Below are positions 21,620 through 34,600 of a DNA stretch of 64,000 nucleotides, in pieces. Each line of letters begins with the position of its first letter. Positions within the stretch are counted from its first letter, which is position 1. The DNA is from Corylus avellana (taxonomy: Eukaryota; Streptophyta; Magnoliopsida; Fagales; Betulaceae), in contig NC_081551.1 of assembly GCF_901000735.1 (NCBI RefSeq), positions 13,948,906 through 14,012,905 on the forward strand, read 5' to 3'. The translations under genes were made by a program, and so were the position numbers. The notes under the pieces are model-generated. The model was not told the DNA's origin. It did not search any database and worked only from the letters and a program-made list of their open reading frames with translations.

Positions 21620-24195
21620 TGTAACGCCCCGATATTTGAACTAGCAAATATCGAAGTCGTGACGCTGCAACTTTAGAAAATACAATCTTATAGCGGAGTA
21701 TGTATATTTTTTTCTTTTTCTATGACCTAGTAATAACTTACACAACACAGTTGAGCTGACTGAAATACCTCGAGGTGATATATTATTAAATAAAATAGAA
21801 ACATGGTTTTCATTACAACATATGTACACACTAGGTGTACCAAATATATACCATAGACGGCACCTAAATTAACATAGTAATATCTATAAAGTTTACACAC
21901 ATCACCATACATAATAAAAGCGATTAACATAAATGAGACTTGCTCCATAGAGTAAGCATAAATCCTGCAGCAGATGGTCTATCAACCATCAAAACCAGTA
22001 AAAGGACCATCGTCCTCACTTTCTATCCCTGCATCAAGATCTATGTAAAGATGACGTTATCATATTTACATACACAAACAAGTGAGTAATCTATTTTCCT
22101 AGATATAAAGACTAAAAAGACTAGTTTGAACAAATAAGATTAAAGACTAACATATATAATAATGAATGAGTTGTGAATGCAGCGTAATGACAGATTAGTT
22201 TGTGTTTTATGATAATCTTTCTTCAGACCTCTTCTCATGAGCTCTCAGCCTGCTTACGTCCGTTATGTCCTTCACACTTTAGAGGTTTACCTGTTTGGTG
22301 CTGGCAACTACACCACCCCAGCTTAGTTATATATTAGGCCTGTTGGACGGTTATATACCCCCATCCACTGAGATACCGACAGTTCCTCGCGGCAATCCAC
22401 CCAGCTTGTTCTTAAGGTGGCTATCTTATCAGCCCATTTTATTAGACACATTATGCAGCAGTTGTATTGCAAAATTATATCAATAAGACAAAATAAGAAT
22501 TCCTATAACAATAAAACAAAGCTAGTACTCAGTAAGTATATCCATACTTACTCTCCTTAGTGTAGTATTCTGCTCCACTTCTGCACATAATACATACATA
22601 CAAACAATACTTAGTTCATCCTCCAATAAGAAAATTGTTTAAAGACCCTCATCTTTTTATATTTATTTATTATCCGTCACTTCATCTTTATTTACTCATT
22701 TTATTATATTAATCTACGATAGTCATTTATAACTAGTTAAATGACTGAATGTAAATGTTAAATCCATATTTCGGGGATGAGATCAAATGGTCCTTACCGC
22801 CAGAAATATGAACAGAAATTTAAATGACATAAAAGAAATGACTGAATGTAAATGTTAAATGCATATTTCGGGGATGAGATCAAATGGTCTTTACCGCCAG
22901 AAATATGAACAGAAATTTAAATGACATAAAAGAAATGACTGAATGTAAATAATGCATATTTCGGGGATGACATCAAATGGTCCTTATCGCCAGAAATATG
23001 AACAGAAATTTAAATGACATAAAAGAAATACCTAAATGTAAATACTGTAAAGTAAATAATATATAGATAATATTATAAGTCCTTAATTGATTTTGTCCAC
23101 TAACTCTTTATTATTAATTCACTTGTATCCATTACTTTATTTTACATTATACGCTTATTGGGTCTTTAAACAATTAAATGAGGACAAGTAATAAAAGCAA
23201 TAAATCATGATATTTATACAAGAAACACTTACCCAAAAATCCTTAGAAGTAAAGCTCCACCAAATCTTCTCTAGCTAGCTAGTTTAGAAAAACATTTGAA
23301 TACTACAAGAAAGATTTTAGGCTATATGGTTTTTGACTAGAACTAGAAATAAAATGAAAGGAGGAGCAAACAATTTTACTTGTTCTAAGATTGTAAAAAC
23401 TTAAGTGAAAGTGAATTTAGCTAAAGCTATATTTATAAGAGAATGAATGGTTAGGATTTATTTTTACACATTTGATCTAAGGGTTGAGATGTATTTAACC
23501 AAAAGAATGAACCTAGTCCATATTTCATGCTCTATACCAATTAGAATTTTCGTCCAAAATGAGGGCAGTGTATCCCGATCCATTTTTCAATGTCCAAACG
23601 TACTCCGATTGACATGAAATTTTGAGAGTAGATAGAGGACTCCGAGACAAACATTTTATATTTTTTGTTCGACTTCATCCAAGTTCGTTTGAGTCTATTT
23701 TTGGCTTATACAAAGTTTCCAATTCAACTTAGGCTTTAACTATTTGCATTCCCACTTGGCTACTTGCCTTATTAAATCATTATAATCATGATATTTACTA
23801 TAATCATCATTACTAGAAGACTTTAAGCTTTCAACAAAGGTGGCTAGCCTTGGTATCTTTCTTTAACAGTTTTAATCCCATTTAGACAGTATGAAAATTA
23901 AGACACTGCTTTTTAGGCCAAAAACTACAAAGCTTCAAATTAATTTCTAACTTCACTAAACACCAATATAAATAATTTATTTACTAGATTGTGTTTAATT
24001 ATGCTCATAAACATATTAGTGAAGCTAAATTTTAGAATTGAATGGATATACAAAAGATGTCAAAAATCAATGTAATATACATGTAACACTAAATAGTTAT
24101 TCAATAACATTAATCCACATATCATTGATCTAATTTATTCATTTAATCTATTTAATATTGTTTATATGAGAGTTTTTAAAATCTAGGTTGTTACA
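21620..24195 (-). repeat. 5' LTR of element D (2576 bp)
   Basis: It has the same ends as the 3' LTR. It has three tandem units (starting 22740, 22837, 22934; the last is shortened), which accounts for most of the length difference. Otherwise it has scattered substitutions and small indels relative to 13918-16613, heavier in the part near 23080-23560. Confidence 0.93.
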
Positions 24196-25331
24196 TTAGC
24201 TTTAGTATTTTTTGATCTTTTTTGTTAGTTTTGGTGTTTTGATGTGTTGCAGGTCATTAAGAGAAAACTGCGGTTTGAGGGTGGAAATAAGCAAAATAAT
24301 TGAAGATCCCTGGAAGTGCGATCGAGCGCACGGAGCGACGATCGAGTGCACCTGCGCTCGACCGCAAGCACGGCGCGCTCGAGCGCACGACCGCGTCAGC
24401 CCTAGCATGCATCGTTTAAGTGCAGCGCCGTAGGAGCCTTGAAAGAAAAACCGAGTGCGCTCGAGCGCACTCACGCTAACCTGGCAGCGCTGAACCCTAG
24501 TTTTTTATTATTTATATACAACTTTTTCTCTTGTAATGGGCATTAGGAGATGCCGTTTTAAGCTGAAATACGACGTATTGCTGTGGGGAAGCTTTTGCTT
24601 TGTTTTCCATTGTAAGTTTTATTTCTCTGATAATGACAATTCAATTTTTGTTTGTTATTGTTATCATGAGAGGCTAAATCTTTCAACTAAGGTTGAAGAT
24701 GAAGCTTCGTCATTGACAAACTCATGTATGCTCGTATTTACTTTATACAATTTTGACTTTGAATAAGGATGTTGTGGATTTTCATTCAATTGGTTGATTT
24801 ATATCTTTTAATTGAATGTGATGAACTGTCATGTGTTGGAGTTGGATATTTGATGTGTTTCATCCTTCTGATACATCAATTCATTCGATTGAAATCGGAT
24901 ATCCTTTGTGATTCGTTAACCAAACGGATACATAGGATGATTTAATTTCAAATCGGATAATTGTTGTGATTTGTAAAAATGGGTGGATTCATTGAATGAT
25001 TTAAACTTGATATATGTAAAAAAATCAAACAACAGTTTGAGCACAATAGTTTGTCGATTGTAGGAACAAATACGAGGATACAGAGTTAACATTTGGCGAA
25101 GTGAATTCTAAAACCTTAGTGTTCTTTACCATTTTATTTCATCATTTTCTTTAGTTTATATTTTATTTTTGCACGACAAAAATTACAAAATTCGGAACTA
25201 GGTTAAAATAGAATTGGTTTAAATAGAAATTGGTTTACCCAACACAAATCCCTGTGGATCGACCTCGCACTTGCACACGCTGTACTGCACGCGACTCGTG
25301 CGCTTGCGAGTACAATTAAATTTGTACATCA

Positions 25332-25832
25332 AGTATGAATCCATAATAATTATGTGGAAAATTCTATAGATATTAACAAATGTCAATTATCTTTCTTTGT
25401 TTTAAAATATCTTTTTGAAGACACTTTTTTTTTTTTTGCCCTACTTGGATTTCTTTCCATCTATTGCTGCATTTTCTTTTGCTAGAGGTGCATGTTAGCT
25501 AATATTACTGGGTAGACACGGGCTTCCTTTTATTTTTCATTTTTTTTCCTAGGGTGGCAAATATTGTCACAAAAACATTTTGAAAATGCACATTTTCCAC
25601 CTGAATTTCGAACATATATGATAATAAAATGTTACACTTAAAATTTTTATAGCATTAATATATGCTATGTTTTTATCATCTAGAATGAGATAGCCTAAGA
25701 GACATAAATGATTGACTTTATTATTTCATGCATTATGACTTTTGCAATTTATATTAATCATCAGCTGTATGATTACTCTTATTTTGTACCGATAGTTCTA
25801 TGACGAATCACACATAAACTCAAATACAAAAG
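25332..25832. other. AT-rich intergenic stretch
   Basis: Continuation of the sequence interrupted by solo LTR I. I see no gene or known repeat, only poly-T runs. Confidence 0.5.
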
Positions 25833-26135
25833 TGTTACGAGAATGGATTTTTATGCAGAACAATTATTAATATTATGATATATTAAAATATATGATATGG
25901 TATGATATTTTATTGTATTTATTTTTCTTTGATATTGTCTTTATTTTATTCCATGCTAGTCCTCATTTTATTCCATGTAAGAGTCTTGTTGACTCAATCC
26001 TAGTTTATATTTCAATAAGAGCTGATGATTCAGCCCTAGAAAATATTGTAATAGTTTGCCTATTTCAAGGCCATTATGTCATGAATAAAGCAGAAAATTA
26101 TTCCAAACTTTGTGTTTGAAAAGGTTTTAGGTTCT

Positions 26136-27399
26136 TGTTGTGCCGAATACTACCAAATTAATAGATAATAATCGGTATATTTTAACTCGCAAGTGCACAA
26201 GATCAAAACAGTAGTATAGGGTGCAAGTACGAGATCATTCCCACGAGGATTAGTAAATTTTGATTAAAATTAATTTTGCAATTAAAACAAGAGAAAAGAT
26301 TGATTTTTGATTCAACAAGAATAAAAGGTAGGTCTTTGATATCCACCACTAATTAGACTAATTAAGATAACAATATGCTAATGCGCCAATCATACTAGTA
26401 TATTTAATGTTTGCCAACCTAAGGGTATGTGTGTATACTCCTTAAGCTATTGACCTCCCTAAGCAATGAATTAGGCATGGGTGTATACTCTAATTCTTTT
26501 CTTTCTCAAATGATTTAACATGGGTGTATACTAAGTTCTTTTTTAAGAAAACATTAATTCAATAGAAATCGACAAATACATGAGGCCTAGGGCATGGGTG
26601 TATACTCTCGGTTCCCCATATTGATTACCCTAAGAATCCGCAAAGATATCTTTTGTTACTCTATTAAACCTAGGACTTGATCATCCAAATTGACTTAAAT
26701 AACTAATTTATACCATATGCATATGCTAGCCACACGCATTCATATGAGAAATTCAATAAAGCAGGAAATAATCAGGTTAAGCATCACAATATGATTATCA
26801 CAAAGGCGCCAATATTGAAATATTAAAAAGATATGATTAAGGCTTCAATGTAGCCCTACGAAAGTATTTAGTTATACATAAGTTTGATACTAATCATGTT
26901 CATAATAAAATAAATAGGAAAAGAATAAACCTGGAAAAACGCTCCTTGAAGAGCCGCAAATTCTTCTTCTAGAGATTGTGTATCTTTTTCTATGTTTACA
27001 AGCATATTTGTAGAGGTTAGGGAAAACCTAGAAGCACTTAGAAACCCTAGAAATCGTAGAATAAACCCTAAAGCTCTTTCCAAAATAAGGCCAGCCGCCA
27101 CATTGTTCTCTGGCGCACGGGTGTGCTCGATCGCAGGGATGGTGCGCTGGATTGCACAGCTACTATCGATCTTGGTGTCGGGCGCTCGAGTGTTGGTGAG
27201 CACGAGCTTAGGTCTCTTGCGCTCAATTGCAGTTCCAGCCAATTTACACTTTAATTCCAAAATATCCAGGAATGCCTCATGTTCTTCCATGACCTATAAA
27301 AACATAAAAAACACAAAAGGAAGTAAAATTGCACAAACTAACACAACTAAATCAAATATAAATTAAGGGGCTAAAATATGGATATTTTAGCACTTAACA
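26136..27399 (-). repeat. 3' LTR of element E
   Basis: 1264 bp, TGTTAAGTGCTAAAATATCC to GGCACAACA on the minus strand, preceded by the purine tract AAGTTTGGGGGTG (27412-27400). The usual TGATAAG start is TGTTAAG in both E LTRs. Motif cluster at about 27115-27240; TATACACCCATGCC-type repeats at about 26420-26615. Confidence 0.9.
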
Positions 27400-28781
27400 C
27401 ACCCCCAAACTTACATATTGCTAGTCCCTTAGCAATACAAAACTAAAATTAAAATGAAAAATAGAAAACAAAAAGATAAATCCATCTTTCGTGGGATGTA
27501 CGATTGCATTTAGCAAATGCAACAAGCCTTTTAAACCCCTAGGCATTCCCTAGAGGACGAGCGAAGTCTCGTGAGGGTTCTCTAGGAATGTTACCCACAA
27601 ACATTGTGCAAATTTCATGTTATCCAAAAATTGAAGTGTCACTCAAAACCATGGTTTTGGCAAGCTTAAAAAGATAAACTCCATCTTCTCAATGAATTGG
27701 AATTTTAAAATTTAATTACACAAGATAGGCTAAGGCATCACAAGTTTGAAACAGTGTAAAGTGAACTAGCACATAAATATGAAGCTTCCAATTATTTCCA
27801 ATGTGCAATATCTCAATATCTCAAAGTTCACTCAAATCCCCATCAGAATGAATAACTATGGATTAATTTTTTTTTTTTGGTCAGGCTGTGCAATGCTTGG
27901 TTCCCTTAAGCTTTCTAATTGACCCATGTAAAGAGTGTTAAGTCAATAACTCCCAAACCAGGTGGTTTTAGGGCATTTGGTACACCCATAAGGACTTACT
28001 AATTTGAGTCAAAAAGGCTATGAAACCAAACTAATCATGACATTAACCAAATCAAAATTTTTCTCCTTTTAATGTGAACACTCATTGCTTAATGATGCAA
28101 GAAGTCCAGTTACTTAGTGAAAAGCTTATCCATGATCTTTTTTTTTTTTTTTTTTTTTTTTTATATCATGCCAAAGTAACATCTAGCAAGTCATTCAGTT
28201 TCACCCAAGACATCGAAACATACACATCAGACTCTCATGTCATACCCCCCAAATTATGTGCAAATGTGCATGTGTTAGATCAGATCAAACAGGTGAATTC
28301 TTAGATGCCTAAAGAAAGTAACCAAACCGAAAAACTCTATCATCAGATCATGTGTTCAAAATTTTAAGCTCACCAATGAAATCAAATCACAAGTATTCAG
28401 ATCAGCCAACTTTTAAGACAAACATGAACATGCAATTTTTTTTTAAAATTAAATTGGACGAAGTGTGTGTAAGTCTCTTCCATACCCCCAAACTTAAATT
28501 ATACATTGTCCCCAATGTGTATATAGCATGTAAAGAATTTACCCGGGAGATGGACGAAACTGTCTGGAATAGCATGTCTCAAAACACACCCCCAAACTTG
28601 AACTGAAGCACACTTGTCCCTGTAAAACAAAATACTAAAATAACGACGGAAAACAAAAATAAACTAATAACATAAAAATAAAAATCAAATCAAATCAAAT
28701 AAAGAAATACAAAGGATATGTTGTGGGGTGCCTCCCATGAGTGCTAAGTTTAACGTTTTCTGCTAGATTGTGGTCCTCCCC
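27400..28781 (-). other. Conserved 3' region of element E, first copy
   Basis: Non-coding. It holds the purine tract, the CTAAATGCAATCGTACATCCC block, a poly-T/A run (28139-28162), the inverted repeat ATACATTG-TCCC-CAATGTGTAT (28501-28522), purine-tract-like motifs (28482-28493 and near 28590) and the GGGTGCCTCCCATGAG box (28726-28741). It is almost identical to 36936-38334. Confidence 0.8.
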
Positions 28782-29702
28782 TCATTGTTGTCCTGAAGAT
28801 GATGCCTTCAAAGGTGGTGGTAGTTGGTCTAGAATGGATCGTAGCAAAGCATCTTGTGCCTATAACAAGTCTCCTTGCTTCTGTAGTAGTTCTTCTTGTG
28901 CCTTTAAACGTTGTGCAACCAAGAACTATTCCTCCCGAGCTTCCAGTCTCTGGTCAGCTAGCTCATATGGGAGGAATGAAAACTCATCACAGATGTAATG
29001 GTACTCAGATATGCCCATGGTGATGGTCTCCTTTTCCCCAGCCAGCGCAGCTGCAGGTTCATCCACATCCATAGGTTCATCCTCCTCCATCTCCGCCTCT
29101 GCTGCTGGCACCCTAGGTACCCTTGGCATGTGTGAGCAGCTTTAGTTCCATTGGATGCTGCCAAATTTTGGATGTTCTTTGACAGGTCCATCTTTTGAGG
29201 TGCCCTTAATGCCTTTCTTCTGTAGTATGTAAGTGATGAGAAACAGAAATGGTAATCTCCATTTGTTGGTACCGGTTGCTCCTCCTACATGTACCCCTTC
29301 CTAAAACGTATGAATCTTGCTCCAGATGAGCACAGGAATGGAATAACAAAGGCCTTTATGAAAGGCGTAGAGTGCTAGGAGGAACATTTCTCGCCTTTGA
29401 GTTTTGTGTCCTAAGGGAAAGGCATTGCCATGCAGAGTAGAGTCCACAAGCTAGAGTCGTTGAGGAATCTTGGCCCTGTTGCCAGCATTGTTGTGCTTGT
29501 CTGTAAACTGCCCCTCACATATGTCCTCAATGATTTTTACAATGTAGAATCTAAGAGGTTGCTCCTCAAATTGTGTATGTTCTAGAGGTTGCTCATCATT
29601 GCACTTTAAACCAATGGCTATGTTAGTGGATGTCACCTCAATATCCTTGCCTTGTACTGATGAGGACATCACACCCGGCTTGGTGCAGTTATAAGAGAGG
29701 TG
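28782..29702 (-). pseudogene. Extra 3' ORF of element E, first copy (5' end cut by C)
   Basis: Minus-strand frame interrupted by several stops, lying between pol and the 3' region, the place where some Athila elements carry an additional (env-position) ORF. Readable parts include MSSSVQGKDIEVTSTNIAIG, REMFLLALYAFHKGLCYSIP, LPFLFLITYIL, an acidic MEEDEPMDVDEP tract and a C-terminal Q/L-rich, coiled-coil-like end. The middle part resembles the plant retrotransposon domain often labelled putative plant transposon protein; I am not certain. No transmembrane segment or signal peptide is evident, so an envelope role is not supported. The N-terminal portion is absent because C is inserted at 29703. 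Confidence 0.55.
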
Positions 29703-31080
29703 TGATAAGTGCTAAAATATTTATATTTTCAGCCCTTAACTTGCATGTTTTAATCCTTTGGTTTTGGTTAATTAGGACATTTTACTGCCTTTTTGTATTT
29801 TCTTTGTTTTATAGGCTTTTGGAAGAAAAGAAAGCATTTCTGGAAAAATTCAAAGCTTAAAGGGGCAAATTGGGAAGACCTAGAGGATATGGTTAAGTTT
29901 AACCAATCATGGTTAAAGTTTAATCAAATAAAGGAAAGGATTAATTCGGAATTTCTCAATTTGAAGTCAAATCGGATTGGATGCAAAATTGGATTCTGAA
30001 TACGTCTCGGTATTTTGACCATAACTTTCATCTCAGATATCCGATTGAGGTGATTCAAGCGGCATTGGAAAGCTAACTCAAACTACTACAATTCATTGTG
30101 AAATAGCATTTTCCCAATTCGGAGCGCCGCAAGGCCAAAATCATGCCGCAAGATAGGACCGCAATTCTGGGCGAATCCTATTCCTATTTGGGCTTAGGTT
30201 TTCTTTATCCTAATTGGGCTTGGACTTAAATCTCCGAAATTCCTAGGATTACTAGGGCTTCTAGGGCTCTCCTAAGCCATATAAATAGACCTCTAAGCCT
30301 CACAATTGGGGGAGGCCGTTTTAAGCTGAATTACGACGTATTGCCGTGGGGAAGCTTTTGCTTTGTTTTCCATTGTAAGTTTTATTCTTTCGATGATGAC
30401 AATTCAATTGGTGATTATTTTTTTTATCATGAGAGGCTAAATCTTTCAACTAAGGTTGAAGATGAAGCTTCGTCATTGACAAACTCATGTATTCTCGTAT
30501 TTTGTTTATACAATTTTGACTTCTAATAAGGATGTTGTAGATTTTCATTCAATTGCTTGATTTATATCTTTTAATTGAATGTGATGAACTATTATGTGTT
30601 GGAGTTGGATATTTGATGTGTTTCATCCTTCGGATACATCAAATCATTCGATTGAAATCGGATATCCGTTGTGATTCGTTAACCAAACGGATACATAGGA
30701 TGATTTAATTTCAAATCGGATATTTGTTGTGATTTGTAAAAATGGGTGGATTCATTGAATGATTTAAACTAGATATTTGTAAAACATCGAACAATAGTTT
30801 GAGCATTATAGTTTGTCGATTGTAGGAACAAATACGAGAATATAGAGTTAAGATTTGGCAAAGTGAATTCTTAAACCTTAGTGTTCTTTACCATTTTATT
30901 TCATCATTTTCTTTAGTTTATGTTTTATTTTTGCAGGACAAAAATCACGAAATTCGGAACTAGGTTTAAATAGAAATTGGTTTACACAACACAAATCCCT
31001 GTGGATCGACCTCGCACTTGCACACACGGTATATTGCACACAACTCGTGCGCTTGCGAGTACAATTAAATTTGTATGTCA
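29703..31080 (+). repeat. 5' LTR of element C
   Basis: TGATAAGTGCTAAAATATTT to TTTGTATGTCA, 1378 bp. Unlike most LTRs here it lacks the GATCGAGCGC cluster; in its place is a module around ACCATAACTTTC and GGAAAGCTAACTC (about 29875-30115) shared with J. TATA box TATAAATA at about 30280. The downstream half matches LTR I. Confidence 0.9.
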
Positions 31081-31085
31081 AATTT

Positions 31086-31103
31086 TGGCGCCGTTGCCGG
31101 GGA
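31086..31103 (+). other. Primer binding site of C (tRNA-Asp)
   Basis: TGGCGCCGTTGCCGGGGA, an 18-of-18 match to the tRNA-Asp complement, five bases after the LTR. Confidence 0.95.
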
Positions 31104-31556
31104 TTTGTTTGTTTGTGAAATTGATTTTTATTTGAATTGATTTTATTTTTCTACTAGTTATTTTCTTTTTGTAATTTTATTTTATTGTATTTGTTGTTGT
31201 TTCTACCGTTCTAATCTAAAAAAAAAAAGTTTGTTGTTTCTATTTTTCTTGCTGCAGTTTCAGAGAATTTCAGTTTCTGTCAATACGCTCAATCGCACTC
31301 GAGCTTTTTCAGCAAGCAGCCCACATGCTTGCGCTCGATCGACTCTGCAAGTGCACGCGAGCGCACATCTACGCTCGATCGCATAGTTCCTGCGCTCGAG
31401 CGCACCACCAGAAGCAGCTAAGCACATTTTGTTTTTATTATTGTTTTGAAATTTCTTTTGTATATTTTTGTTGATAGTTAGTTCTATTTTTATTTATCTT
31501 TTGTTTGGTTTTTTGTGTCCTTTTTGTGATAATTCATTGTTGTTTAGTCAGTTTGT
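31104..31556 (+). other. Leader of element C with motif cluster
   Basis: T-rich non-coding leader. A group of GCGCTCGATCGA/GCGCTCGAGCGCA motifs lies at about 31285-31405, between the primer site and gag. Confidence 0.75.
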
Positions 31557-33493
31557 TTGAGCACTCGAAATTGGTGTATGCTTGGTGGAAGATCCCTGAA
31601 CCTAGATTTGACACCTTTAGATCCCGACATTGATAAAACTCTTAGGAGAACTCGGAGAGCACCTGTTGAGAGTGAGGATAGAGGTGAAATGGGAGACCAA
31701 CAGGGTAATATACCCCATAATATGGAGCAACCTAGGGTTGAGCTAGAGCTTGGAATGTGGACTTCACTACATCACTTAGGGAGTTGTTCGCACTTGTGGA
31801 CTTCACTAGATCCCATTCGTGTATAGTGTTGCCACCAACCAATGCTACTCATTTCGATTTGAAACCACATGTCATCCAACTCCTACCATCGTTCCATGGC
31901 CAAGAACTTGAAAATCCTTACAGTCATGTAAAGAATTTCAAGGACATATGCACCACTTTCAAATTTCAAAATTTTTCCGAAGAGTCTGTCCATCTCAGAC
32001 TATTTCCTTTCTCTCTGCACGACAAAGCCAGGGCATAGTTGGATTCCAACACGCCTGGATCCATTACATCTTGGGAAAGCCTTTTAAGCAAGTTCTACAT
32101 CCCAATGTCAAAGGTCAATGAATGCAGAAAGGAAATAAGTTCCTTCACTCAAGAGGAGGACGAGAAATTTTTGGAGTGTTGGGAAAGATTTAAGGAGTTG
32201 TTGATAAGATGCCCTCCACATGGATATGAGAAGTGGAGACTCGTTCAATTTTTCTACCAAGGATTGACCCAATCCAACCGTAGTATGATCGAGTCAATGA
32301 ATGGGGGAGCATTCTTAAGTTTGACAGGGGATGCAGCATATAAGGCATTAGACAAGTTGTCCGACAACTCACAGCAGTGGGATTTTTCGAGTTGTCGGGA
32401 TAAATCTGCCCGTATTCCCAAGAAAGGTGGCATCTATGAGGTTAAGGAGGACACTGATTTGAGGATAAAGATAGATGCTCTGACCAAGAAGGTTGAAGCC
32501 CTTGCAGTGGGTCAATCCGTAAATGCCGCCAACACTTTCAATGTTGATGGCTGTTCAATTTGTGCTAATCCTATGCACTTAGCACGGAATTGTCCATTTT
32601 CACCGGCTTTTGCCGAGTGCGCCATGGAACAAGTGAACGCCTTTAATGACTTTAGGAAGCAAGCAAGCGGACCATACTCAGAGACATACAATCCAGGGTG
32701 GCGGAACCACCCTAATTTCTCATGGAAGCAGAGCCAACCAATGAATCAAGGATTTCCCTCACAGAATCATGGTCGTTCAACTCAACCAGTGCAACATCCT
32801 GCATCTTCGTCACAATCATCGCCGGAGGAAACGATGAAGGCATTCATACAATCGAATAGCCAGACCATACAAGAGCTCAAAAACTCTACCATGGCAAATA
32901 CCCAAGCAATAGATGAAGTAAAGAATGCCACCATGGTTAACACCCAAGCAATTGCTAAGATGGAGAGTCAGATTGGACAGATAGCCAATCACTTGGGTGA
33001 GAGAGAAAAAGGGAAATTGCCCAGTCAGCCCGTGCCCAACCCAAAAGGTCAATATATGGTTGGGAATTCCTCAAATCCTGCACACGGACAAGAACATGTG
33101 CAAGCAATTGTCACTCTGAGGTCAGGAAGACAAGTGGACAATCAGGTGGTTGAGAAAGAAGAAGACCCTGTAGGGCAAGAAAAGGAAAAGAGTGGCAACA
33201 AAGAGAAGAGAGATACCGAGCCATCTACAGCCACACCCATTATTGAGGACCCTCCTAGGTCATTTATGCCGAAAGCACCTTACCCTGAAAGGTTGCAAGC
33301 CCCCAAGAAAGGAGGGAAGTTTGAGGACATTTTAGAAGTGTTCAAGCAAGTCCAAATCAATATTCCATTTTTGGACGCCATCCAACAAGTGCCTTCTTAT
33401 GCGAAGTTCTTGAAGGATTTGATCACAGTTAAGAGAAGAACAAATGTCCCAAAGAAAGCATTTCTGACCGAGCAAGTTAGCTCCATCCTTTAG
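31557..33493 (+). pseudogene. gag of element C
   Basis: The N-terminal frame (31557-31826) slips near 31760-31790 into another frame, which carries the retrotransposon gag domain: VIQLLPSFHGQELENPY, LRLFPFSLHDKA, SITSWESLLSKF, FLECWERFKELL and FFYQGL. A TAG at 32036-32038 interrupts it where tryptophan is usual. A zinc knuckle C-x2-C-x4-H-x4-C (CSICANPMHLARNC) lies near 32552-32593. A low-complexity Q/S/N region and the METFKQV-like linker (here LEVFKQVQINIPFLDAI) follow. A TAG at 33491-33493 separates gag from protease in the same frame. Confidence 0.85.
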
Positions 33494-33499
33494 TGCAAG

Positions 33500-34600
33500 T
33501 TGCCCATTAAGTATAAGGACCCTGGGTGTCCTACCATCTCTTGCACGATAGGAGTCAGTCGAATTGAGAAGGCTCTTTTAGATCTTGGGGCGAGCATGAA
33601 TCTCCTACCCTATTCAGTTTACCTACAATTAGGGTTAGGGGAACTGAAGCCCACGTCCATGACACTTCAATTGGCTGATAGGTCAGTTAAGATACCACGA
33701 GGAATCATTGAGGATGTTTTGATCAAGGTGGATAAGTTTTACTTCCCCGTGGACTTCATTGTGCTAGACACAGAGCCGGTCAAGAATGTTGGCATTCAAA
33801 TACCGGTGATTCTAGGGCGACCATTCTTAGCTACGGCTAACGCCCGGATTAATTGTAGGACAGGGGTGATGAAGATTTCCTTCGGAAATATGACAGTGGA
33901 GCTGAATATCTTTGATATCAGCAAACAACCATTGGAGTATGATGAAGTGAGAAATGTATGCTTGATAGAGGAGATTATGGAAGAGACAGTGAATGAATCA
34001 AGCATAGAAGACCCCTTGGAGGCATGCTTTGCTCAGTTCGGAGAGGATTTAGATTTGGACAAGTTGCTTGAGCAAGTAGATGCAATTTTGGAGACTGCTC
34101 CTCTGGTGAGCAGTGAGACGGAGGAGACAACAACACTTGATCCCCCAAAGAAGGAACTTAAGCCTCTACCGGATAACCTTAAGTATAAGTTCCTAGGTCC
34201 AGCAGATTTTTTGCCTGTGATTATAGCTTTGGATTTGGTTGATGCTCAAGAGGAAAAATTGCTAGAGGTGTTAAGACAGCACAAGGAAGCTATCGGTTGG
34301 ACCATTGAGGATATCAAGGGGATCAGTCCCTCGGTGGTGATGCACAAGATACATTTAGAGGAGAATGCCAAGCCATCGAGGGAGCCACAGAGAAGGTTAA
34401 CCCAACTATGCAAGAGGTTGTGAGGGCTGAAGTGATTAAGTTGTTGGATGCAGGGATCATTTATCCAATCTCGGATAGCAAGTGGGTAAGCCCAATTCAT
34501 GTTGTGCCAAAGCGGGCTGGATTGACGGTAGTAAAGAACAAGGATGATGAGTTGGTCCCAACTCGTATTCAATCCGGATGGAGAGTTTGCATAGACTACC
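33500..34600 (+). pseudogene. Protease and RT start of element C
   Basis: In frame with gag apart from the stop at 33491. Retropepsin LLDLGASMNLLPYS keeps the catalytic aspartate, followed by ILGRPFLATANA. The acidic linker then leads to GWTIEDIKGISP and the RT N-terminus. A one-base shift near 34400 moves the reading to the next frame, which continues AEVIKLLDAGIIYPISDSKW and GWRVCIDY until the gap. The catalytic RT motifs lie beyond the gap and cannot be judged. Confidence 0.88.

Larger units (their letters stand above)
13918..24195 (-). mobile_element. Tekay/Del-like chromovirus D, near complete but decayed
   Basis: A 10.3-kb insertion with two LTRs (13918-16613 and 21620-24195) and a perfect 5-bp target duplication TTAGC (13913-13917 and 24196-24200). 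Minus-strand order: 5' LTR, initiator-Met primer site (21616-21605), gag, zinc knuckle, protease, RT, RNase H, integrase, chromodomain-type C-terminus, purine tract (16626-16614), 3' LTR. A CCCCGAAAT-type block beside the purine tract is common in Tekay/Del elements. The coding region is broken by at least two frameshifts and several stops, so it is not autonomous now. The LTRs remain very similar but differ in the number of internal 97-bp repeats. Confidence 0.92.
13858..25331 (+). repeat. Solo Athila-type LTR I, split by element D
   Basis: The LTR begins TGATGAATGCCAAATATTGC at 13858, is interrupted after 13917 by element D plus its 5-bp duplication (resuming at 24201), and ends TTTGTACATCA at 25331. 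Its own length is about 1.19 kb. Flanks GGTAT (13853-13857) and AGTAT (25332-25336) form a 5-bp duplication with one mismatch, and no primer site or purine tract adjoins, so it is a solo LTR. A motif cluster of GATCGAGCGC type lies at 24318-24470. The downstream half matches the LTR of C (29703-31080) closely, for example GATGCCGTTTTAAGCTGAA and the repeated CGGATACATAGGATGA block. Confidence 0.85.
27181..29702. repeat. Interior of E, first copy of a 2.5-kb duplicate
   Basis: It runs from within the 3' LTR through the 3' region and the extra ORF to AGGTG, where element C begins. Compared with 36717-39255 I see only scattered single-base differences plus a length change in a poly-T run. The partner has no insertion at the C site, so it shows the empty site. 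Confidence 0.95.
29703..34600 (+). mobile_element. Athila-like element C, 5' part up to the gap
   Basis: 5' LTR (29703-31080), perfect 18-base tRNA-Asp primer site (31086-31103), leader, gag, protease and the start of RT on the plus strand, cut by the N gap. It sits inside E after AGGTG (29698-29702). The uninterrupted target AGGTGCTC is at 39251-39257, so AGGTG should be its target duplication, but the other end is not in the window. Two stops and two frameshifts break gag-pol. Confidence 0.9.

Noticed and set aside
25892..26119. 75-residue ORF on the plus strand
   Set aside because: It lies in the left half of copia LTR M, so it is a chance frame.
28926..29023. Plus-strand ORFs with Cys-rich composition (28741-28998 and 38294-38551)
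   Set aside because: Antisense to the extra ORF of E; the cysteines come from codons opposite its acidic and glutamine-rich tail.
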